Source: Cyclostephanos tholiformis (lineage: Eukaryota > Bacillariophyta > Thalassiosirophyceae > Thalassiosirales > Thalassiosiraceae). From it: a DNA stretch of 12,422 nucleotides. Positions 8,055 through 12,422 of this stretch are shown one piece after another. The translations under genes and the position numbers were made by a program. Positions within the stretch are counted from its first letter, which is position 1, and each line of letters starts with the position of its first letter. The notes under the pieces were generated by a model. It made no database searches. It saw only the letters and a list, made by a program, of their open reading frames with translations, and had not been told where the DNA came from. Location: assembly GCA_036939975.1 (NCBI GenBank), contig JALLPB010001426.1, positions 1-12,422 on the forward strand. The letters are read 5' to 3'.

Positions 8055-8068
8055 AAATAAATTTATTT
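8055..8068. promoter_or_regulatory. Palindrome, left copy (AAATAAATTTATTT)
   Basis: A perfect 14-bp palindrome, 120 bp upstream of the transporter ATG and 147 bp upstream of the 310-aa gene's ATG. Its inner 12 bp recur at 8146-8157. It may be a dimeric transcription-factor site; this is not demonstrated. Confidence 0.45.
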
Positions 8069-8145
8069 ACACCCTCCTCCCTCTGATACCTAAAAATGCT
8101 TCGAAACCGAAATCTCGCCAAACTAACCCCATACCTATTTTTTTT

Positions 8146-8157
8146 AATAAATTTATT
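8146..8157. promoter_or_regulatory. Palindrome, right copy (AATAAATTTATT)
   Basis: A perfect 12-bp palindrome repeating the core of the left copy, 57 bp upstream of the ATG at 8215. It is followed by a pyrimidine-rich stretch (8159-8188). Its role is inferred only from repetition and position. Confidence 0.45.
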
Positions 8158-8214
8158 TTTGTCCCTCTATCTCTTCATTTCTCCACCCCGTCAATAATCA
8201 ACAACTTGACTCAT

Positions 8215-9147
8215 ATGAAGCTCCAAGCCGTAATTCCCGAGGGTGCTCCATCCAACTCCATAGTGCGCGTGCGATTGCCGGACGGCAGCGAGGTCAACGT
8301 TCGCCTGCCGGCGGGATTAGGACCGGGGGACGCATTCATATTCGAGGTGTCGGACACGCCGTCGTCGTCCATCGTCGTCGGCGAGCCGGTCATCGCCGCC
8401 ACTAGACCCGTCCCCCCCCCCGGGGGGGGAGGAGGACGCGGCGCCTCCTCCTCCTCCTCCTCCGCCCCGTCCTCATCCGGGGGGGGGAACGGTAAAGTCG
8501 GTGGGGGAGGGGGAAGGTCGAATAATAGGCAACAGCATGCGTCTTCGAGGAATCCCAAGAAGAGGAGGCCGACGCACAACGACGCCGGTACTAATAATTA
8601 TGGCCACGGCGCATCGTCGAGGAGGGGGGGGGGAGGAGGGGGAGGAGGAGGAATTGGAGATCCACCGTCGCGACGATCCGACCACCACGCGGGACGGGGG
8701 GGGGGAGGACCGGTCATGTCCTTCATCGTCGGGTTGTACAATTATTTGTACGGTCGGTACTACGAATTATTAACGCAACTGAACAATAACAACGACGCCA
8801 CGACGCCTCAATCGGATCAGCGTCTCACGCGACAGGGGAGCGGTGGTAACAATTGCAGGGTAGGAACGACTCTACCCAAATCGAATAACATTAACTACAA
8901 CGGTAAATCGTCGTTAACGCGATCAGATAGTCATGACGGCGGCGGCGACGGCGACGGCGACGGCGGTGATCGCCTTCGTCCGCCATCAAGTAACGATGAC
9001 GCCAACCTCGGTTTCATGGACCGCGAGCTTACCAGTGGCAAGGACCTAATGACGGCCTTGGCGGTGGGGACGTTCATCGGAATCAGTACTGTAATGGGGT
9101 TTTTGGGCGGCGTTCTTTATGCGACCCCGCCGATACAGGGAGAATGA
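8215..9147 (+). CDS. Unknown 310-aa protein with N-terminal beta repeats and C-terminal membrane segment
   Basis: I do not recognise a named gene. The start is the ATG at 8215 (MKLQAVIPEG); the upstream TTG at 8206 is not needed. Residues 3-24 and 26-45 look like two tandem units of one motif (LQAVIPEGAPSNSIVRVRLP and EVNVRLPAGLGPGDAFIFEV). The pattern is a hydrophobic strand, P-x-G, then a second strand, resembling the short VPxGxxPGxxFxV module seen in many algal and oomycete proteins. Residues about 63-170 are Gly/Ser/Pro-rich with poly-Gly and poly-Ser. A Tyr-rich hydrophobic stretch, MSFIVGLYNYLYGRYYELLT, spans 168-187. Asp/Gly repeats follow (241-251). A single membrane helix is likely at about 278-303 (LMTALAVGTFIGISTVMGFLGGVLYA). 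It is probably a tail-anchored or single-pass membrane protein. It is divergent from the transporter gene and shares its promoter region. No intron is evident. Confidence 0.72.
   Translation: MKLQAVIPEGAPSNSIVRVRLPDGSEVNVRLPAGLGPGDAFIFEVSDTPSSSIVVGEPVIAATRPVPPPGGGGGRGASSSSSSAPSSSGGGNGKVGGGGGRSNNRQQHASSRNPKKRRPTHNDAGTNNYGHGASSRRGGGGGGGGGIGDPPSRRSDHHAGRGGGGPVMSFIVGLYNYLYGRYYELLTQLNNNNDATTPQSDQRLTRQGSGGNNCRVGTTLPKSNNINYNGKSSLTRSDSHDGGGDGDGDGGDRLRPPSSNDDANLGFMDRELTSGKDLMTALAVGTFIGISTVMGFLGGVLYATPPIQGE
8414..8429. repeat. C8G8 palindrome within the 310-aa gene
   Basis: Ten C (8412-8421) run directly into eight G (8422-8429), giving a perfect 16-bp C/G palindrome. It encodes the Pro-to-Gly switch at about residues 66-72. 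It is a strong hairpin and a likely trouble spot for sequencing, so the reading frame here deserves care. Confidence 0.8.
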
Positions 9148-9167
9148 GTTATACCCAGCACTCCCTG

Positions 9168-9197
9168 GAGAGAGAGAGAGCGAAAGAGAGAGAGAGA
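9168..9197. repeat. GA microsatellite
   Basis: Two GA/AG dinucleotide runs (9168-9180 and 9184-9197), interrupted by CGA, start 21 bp after the stop codon of the 310-aa gene, in its presumed 3' untranslated region. Confidence 0.85.
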
Positions 9198-9288
9198 TGA
9201 CGGGTAGATTAGAGTGCATTATATATACGACGAAATGTATTCTGTAAAATAATCCAAATGTTCAATATTTGGAAACAATTTCATGTCT

Positions 9289-9294
9289 AATAAA
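9289..9294 (+). terminator. Possible polyadenylation signal AATAAA
   Basis: A canonical AATAAA 142 nt after the stop of the 310-aa gene, in AT-rich DNA. Poly(A) signals are poorly conserved in many algae, so this is only a candidate for that gene's transcript end. Confidence 0.3.
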
Positions 9295-9495
9295 CTTCGT
9301 CTCATTAATCTGTTTCATTAGCAAAACAGTAGTTGATTCAATCGGCGAATCCTACTACAATATTATGAAAGTATTATATCAACTTCGTTCATCTCGTTCA
9401 TTCGACTGTGTTCAACGGCAACCAACAGAGTGGAGACTACTATTCTGCAGTTCTGGCCATATTCATGTATATTTGTTGAGATAGACTGTAGACTT

Positions 9496-9634
9496 GTTCT
9501 AACATATAACCGTTCTTGACGCAGAACATGTTCTAAACGAGACAAAAATAGATAATTTTAATATGAAAGGTTTTTTTCAACACATCTCCTGCGCATGCCC
9601 CAGTTCTAAATCAAGAACAGTTCTATATAAGAAC
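9496..9634. promoter_or_regulatory. Two clusters of GTTCT/AGAAC inverted pentamers
   Basis: GTTCT occurs at 9496, 9512, 9530, 9603 and 9620. Its reverse complement AGAAC occurs at 9523, 9614 and 9630. Two clusters share the order GTTCT, then AGAAC 11 bp later, then GTTCT 6-7 bp later (9512/9523/9530 and 9603/9614/9620). AGAACATGTTCT (9523-9534) is a perfect 12-bp palindrome. They could be stem-loops in 3' untranslated regions or protein-binding half-sites; no function is shown. Confidence 0.4.
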
Positions 9635-9796
9635 AAAAAAAATAGAGAATCTTTGTTGATTCGACTCAATTGGAGGCGTCCTTGCCCAGAGGTTAATTGG
9701 ACGACGATAATTTTCCGCCCAACAGACAACAAGTGGGAGAAACCACTCAGGCATGGGCAGCCTAAATCCAAGCCTCAAAAAAAGTTTATACACCGA

Positions 9797-9876
9797 CTAT
9801 GCATTTAACGAAAAAGTTATGATACAACAATCGAAGCTATGCATTAAGCGAATCAAGATATGCCAACACATGAGCC
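9797..9876. repeat. Diverged 40-bp tandem duplication at the channel stop codon
   Basis: CTATGCATT starts at 9797 and again at 9837, each followed by an A/C/G-rich match (TAACGAA versus AAGCGAA) and a GTTATG/GATATG block. On the minus strand both copies spell Ser-Leu-Asn-Ala-stop. The 9837 copy is the one in frame with the channel. Confidence 0.5.
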
Positions 9877-12422
9877 GATTTAGCCTTCTCGGCCTCGGAC
9901 CTGGCAGTATTCCCCCAGCGATCCTCTTGAGATAAATCAGCCCCGGCCTCCACGAGAAGTTTTAACGCAGTGACATTACCCTCCGACGCTGCGATATGAG
10001 CCGCGGTACGCTTGTCGTAATCAGAAGCGTTAACCTGGATCTTCGCCATCACCAAGCGCTTGAGCATCAGGTTGTCCTCATCATCGACTGCCTGACAGAG
10101 AGTAGCCGCCGCGAGACTTCCACTCATTGATAATTCAGCCCCGTGCTCAAGAAGGATCTCGATAACATCTTCATGGTTGTTCTTCACGGCTTCAAAGAGA
10201 GCTGAATTTCCATGAACATCAGTCAGATTCGGGTTGGCGTGATACCCTAAGAGCTTAACGACTGCCGCAAGGAGAGAATGCCAAATAAGGTGGGGCGCCA
10301 ACGAAAAAAGATAATACAGCGAACATCAACTATAGAACAAAGTTACGCCTCACCAACTCCTTCATTGCCCTTCATAGATGCTATCATGAGAGCAGTGCGT
10401 TTGTCGTCTGCAATCAGCGCGAAAGATAAACGATATTGTACGTGAGAAAGAATAATAAAAACATGCGAATACAGTTCCAAGTCGGAACTCACAGTCCGAC
10501 GAGTTAGGATCAAATCCCTGATCACACATGGTTGAGATGGTTGCAGTATCCCCGCGGGAGGCGGCGAAGCAAAACCAAGTTGTGTGCTCATCTTTTTGTT
10601 TGCTGATGTGCATTTCGATGAGTTCTCGTATGGCCGCGACAGATTTTTNAAGTTGTGTGCTCATCTTTTTGTTTGCTGATGTGCATTTCGATGAGTTCTC
10701 GTATGACCGCGACAGATTTTTCGTTATGCACCTCATCTTGAGCATCCTCGATGTCATCGGCCCATGACACTAGACGACCCATTCCAACGTTTCGTGCAAG
10801 TGACTTCATCTGGTCTAATCCTTTGCGAAGGTCTCCAAATTTCGAGAGCAGATTACGAAGAACGACGCCTGCACTTCCAGGATGGTCGGCGGCGATATCT
10901 TTGTAATGTGACCTGCTCATGACGAGGACTTTACATGCAGTTCGCGTTCGAATAGTATCGCTCTCGGGAGATTCAGTGAAAAAGCCTAGTAGAAAACGCA
11001 TTTATGCACCGTGCCATACAGTGAGATGACTATGATTCAAAATAAAGCAAATCAGCCATATGAGATGGCAAGGATGCTCACATAGTTCGTTCAGAAATTC
11101 TCCAGATTTCCTAAATTTCCTATTTCGAGCGACTCCACCAGATGACGAGTAGTCAGTTTCAGAAATTTCGTCATTAAGTGAGGGCATTTGAGATATTGAG
11201 GCAGTGTCCAATAATTCATCCTTGATCAGCAACTCGTCTTCCGTCGACTGCGACACTTCGACGGTCCCTTCCATCAGCAAATATAAATCAGAGGAGATGG
11301 ATCCACGATGCAACAACTCCTCTCCCGGACTGAATATCTCAACCGAGCAGTGTGATAAGAAGGAGTCGACGAACTGCTGCCGAGTTCCCTTCNTCTCCCG
11401 GACTGAATATCTCAACCGAGCAGTGTGATAAGAAGGAGTCGACGAACTGCTGCCGAGTTCCCTTCATGAGATTCGTAGACAAGAGAGATGGCATGTAGAG
11501 CCTTCGCAATATCTTTCGCCTCACAGCCGCGGGGAAAAAACGAAGAACTTGCTCGTCCGCGATATCTCTGTTCTTAAATCCGAGTCTGAGCTGAGTTTTG
11601 AGTCGTTTGACAAGCTTATCGTCAAAGCCATGAAGAGTGGAGTATTTGTACAGCATATGGAGAGTATCGCGATACAGGCTAGTCTGTTGGTCGTTTTTTA
11701 CAATGAGGAGCGTTATGGAACCAATCACCCAAGCCATTATCACGACATTCAACATGAGGTATATAATACAAAAGATCTGCTCGATGCTGTTGACTGGTGA
11801 CCAGTCGCCGTAGCCGGTCGTGGAAAACTGAAATCCATAGGAATGAGATCAATACATACAAATTGAAGGTCGCTCTCCACCACAATCCCCTTCCACTCAC
11901 CGTCACCACCGACCAATACAAGGATAGTATATAACGCTCAAATTCACTCATATCCGAATTTACCGACCCTATCCATGTATTGTCTGGATCAAAATTATAC
12001 TGCCGTGCTATAAAAAACATGATACACGCCCATAAATGACACCAGAATACCGCAACCGAGAAGTTCCTCATGAGGGTGTAGGCCACGAATGAGATTTTCC
12101 TGCTGTACTTGATGATCGAGAAGAAGGTAAGTACTCGATGCAGACGCACAAGCCTCGCCAACTTGAAAAGACGGAGTAGATTCAGAGGATCTTGATAGGA
12201 CATCGTGCTCTCGGCTCCCACTTTACCGGCTATGGCTAATGCGACGATATAGAAGGGAAATACGCTAACGAGGTCGATCCAAAACCAAAATTTCATGTAG
12301 TTTCGAGAGATGTCCCGACGGTCGTACACCAACTTACTATTGTTGTCGTAATATGCGAGGTTGAAATTGACGATCATGTCGATGGAAAACACGGATATCA
12401 TGATGTAATCCAATATCGCGCT
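9837..12422 (-). CDS. Voltage-gated K+ channel with cNMP-binding-like and ankyrin domains (5' partial, 5 exons)
   Basis: Exons on the minus strand: beyond 12422 to 11901, 11827-11082, 10985-10493, 10407-10354 and 10261-9837. Discounting one 72-nt copy plus the N in exons 2 and 3, they total 2094 nt in one frame (697 residues plus stop, counted from the window edge). It should conduct K+ across a membrane in response to voltage. Exon 1 holds S2-S5 and the pore helix. S4 is textbook, with positive residues at every third place (R84, K87, R90, R93, R96 in RLFKLARLVRLHR). The filter is TTGYGD (177-182), K+-selective, at the start of exon 2, followed by S6 and a C-linker. The CNBD-like fold starts at FSPGEELLHRG and GTVEV, has a Ser/Glu-rich insert of about 50 residues, and resumes at FFTESPESDTIRTRTACKVL. 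About five ankyrin repeats (roughly 515-690) end at the C-terminus, with no K_HA tail seen. It is closest to plant AKT-like and diatom channels. S1 and the N-terminus lie outside the window. Confidence 0.9.
10262..10353 (-). other. Channel intron 4 (92 nt, phase 1)
   Basis: The 5' site GTGAGG is at 10353 and the 3' site CGGCAG ends at 10262. Removal joins MKGNEGV to VVKLLGYHANPN through a split Val codon (G|TC), restoring an ankyrin repeat. Exon 4 between introns 3 and 4 is only 54 nt. Confidence 0.88.
10408..10492 (-). other. Channel intron 3 (85 nt, phase 1)
   Basis: The 5' site GTGAGT is at 10492 and the 3' site TTGCAG ends at 10408. Removal joins DPNSSD to YDKRTALMIA through a split Tyr codon (T|AC). 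The same DYDKRTA wording recurs in a later ankyrin repeat of this protein, which supports the junction. Confidence 0.9.
10577..10721. repeat. 72-nt duplication around a single N (likely assembly artefact)
   Basis: 10577-10648 and 10650-10721 are the same 72 nt except for G at 10633 versus A at 10706, and a lone N sits between them. The duplication repeats RELIEMHISKQKDEHTT of the channel and breaks its frame. One copy alone restores a continuous exon. The G/A difference changes Ala to Val and may be a heterozygous site that stopped the contigs from merging. Confidence 0.88.
10986..11081 (-). other. Channel intron 2 (96 nt, phase 1)
   Basis: The 5' site GTGAGC is at 11081 and the 3' site CTACTAG ends at 10986. 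Removal joins GEFLNEL to CFFTESPES through a split Cys codon (T|GC). This matches the order expected in the CNBD-like phosphate-binding region. Confidence 0.85.
11321..11465. repeat. Second 72-nt duplication around a single N (likely assembly artefact)
   Basis: 11321-11392 and 11394-11465 are identical over 72 nt, with a lone N at 11393. The duplication repeats KGTRQQFVDSFLSHCSVEIF of the channel's CNBD region and breaks the frame. One copy alone gives a continuous exon. The equal length to the other duplication points to unmerged contig overlap. Confidence 0.9.
11828..11900 (-). other. Channel intron 1 (73 nt, phase 0)
   Basis: The 5' site GTGAGT starts at 11900 and the 3' site TTTCAG ends at 11828. 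Removal joins YWSVVT to FSTTGYGD, giving a normal pore helix and selectivity filter. Unspliced reading instead gives SGRGLWW and loses the filter. The intron thus sits a few codons before the filter. Confidence 0.9.

Larger units (their letters stand above)
7936..8214. promoter_or_regulatory. Shared divergent promoter region
   Basis: These 279 bp separate the start codons of two divergent genes, so both promoters and 5' leaders must lie here unless upstream exons exist. The centre is AT-rich between two GC-rich coding regions. It carries two copies of AATAAATTTATTT (8056-8068 and 8146-8158), exactly 90 bp apart. Each is followed within a few bases by a pyrimidine block with CCTC/CTCT. No TATA box or initiator is assigned. 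Regulatory function is inferred from position. Confidence 0.5.
9148..9836. other. Spacer between two convergent genes
   Basis: About 690 bp between the stop of the + strand 310-aa gene and the stop of the - strand channel gene, so it should hold both 3' untranslated regions and transcript ends. It contains the GA repeat, an AATAAA, two GTTCT/AGAAC clusters and a diverged 40-bp duplication at its right edge. No gene is supported; the open frames (71 and 81 codons) show no motifs. Confidence 0.55.

Noticed and set aside
7482..8060. 192-codon + strand open frame opposite the transporter
   Set aside because: It is the antisense shadow of the low-complexity N-terminus (poly-Asp, poly-Val and Arg runs from triplet repeats), with no family motif.
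7936..8121. Upstream extension of the transporter by 62 residues
   Set aside because: The open frame has no ATG (its first codon is TTG), and the DNA has UTR-like AT-rich composition.
8206..8214. TTG start for the 310-aa gene
   Set aside because: Eukaryotic nuclear genes start at ATG. The ATG at 8215 is three codons later and directly precedes the conserved-looking module.
9837..10301. Separate small ankyrin-repeat gene
   Set aside because: Its apparent first codon is TTG inside intron 4. The frame joins upstream exons through a good GT-AG intron.
10577..11465. Genuine tandem exon duplications in the channel
   Set aside because: Both are exactly 72 nt, both centre on a single N, and both break the frame; an assembly join is simpler.
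11679..12413. Truncated channel ending downstream of the pore helix
   Set aside because: The stop is only reached by reading through intron 1. Splicing restores TTGYGD and the rest of the channel.
1..12422. tRNA, rRNA, CRISPR array, bacterial operons or phage genes
   Set aside because: No cloverleaf-like, rRNA-like or repeat-spacer pattern was seen, and the gene structure is eukaryotic.

Overview
The window looks like nuclear DNA of a unicellular eukaryotic alga, most likely a diatom or other stramenopile. This is inferred from four things: a broken Ty1/copia-type polyprotein with the motif wording typical of diatom copia elements, a gene with four short (73-96 nt) GT-AG introns, a voltage-gated K+ channel with cyclic-nucleotide-binding-like and ankyrin domains, and proteins rich in Gln, Ser, Gly and His homopolymers. 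There are no operons or ribosome binding sites. No species can be named from the sequence alone.

Layout. 1-321: two diverged copies of a 180-bp tandem unit. 322-746: non-coding, with a nested stem-loop, a TACGTAC palindrome and a cluster of GTTACT/AGTAAC hexamers. 747-4406: a decayed Ty1/copia retrotransposon on the + strand, with GAG-pre/integrase, acidic linker, reverse transcriptase and RNase H still recognisable. It carries at least five frameshifts and five in-frame stops, all TGA. Gag, protease and an LTR pair were not found. 4407-5469: AT-rich spacer with no gene.

5470-7935 (-) encodes an 821-residue SLC35B/UAA-type nucleotide-sulfate or nucleotide-sugar transporter behind a long low-complexity N-terminus. 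A 279-bp gap separates it from a divergent gene, 8215-9147 (+). That gene encodes a 310-residue protein of unknown function with two N-terminal beta-type repeats and a C-terminal membrane segment. The gap carries two copies of an AATAAATTTATT palindrome 90 bp apart and probably serves both genes.

9148-9836 is the spacer between two convergent genes and holds two clusters of GTTCT/AGAAC inverted pentamers. 9837-12422 (-) is a five-exon Shaker/AKT-like K+ channel gene, cut at its 5' end by the right window edge. Its coding sequence is interrupted by two 72-nt duplications, each separated by a single N. These look like unmerged contig overlaps from assembly. With one copy and the N discounted at each place, the five exons add to 2094 nt in one frame.

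The three protein genes show no obvious shared pathway. The transporter belongs to a Golgi/ER membrane family, the 310-aa protein is probably membrane-anchored, and the channel sits in a membrane and moves K+. I see no clear novel system. The points most worth a second look are the assembly joins, the all-TGA decay of the retroelement, the duplicated promoter palindrome and the unrecognised 310-aa protein.
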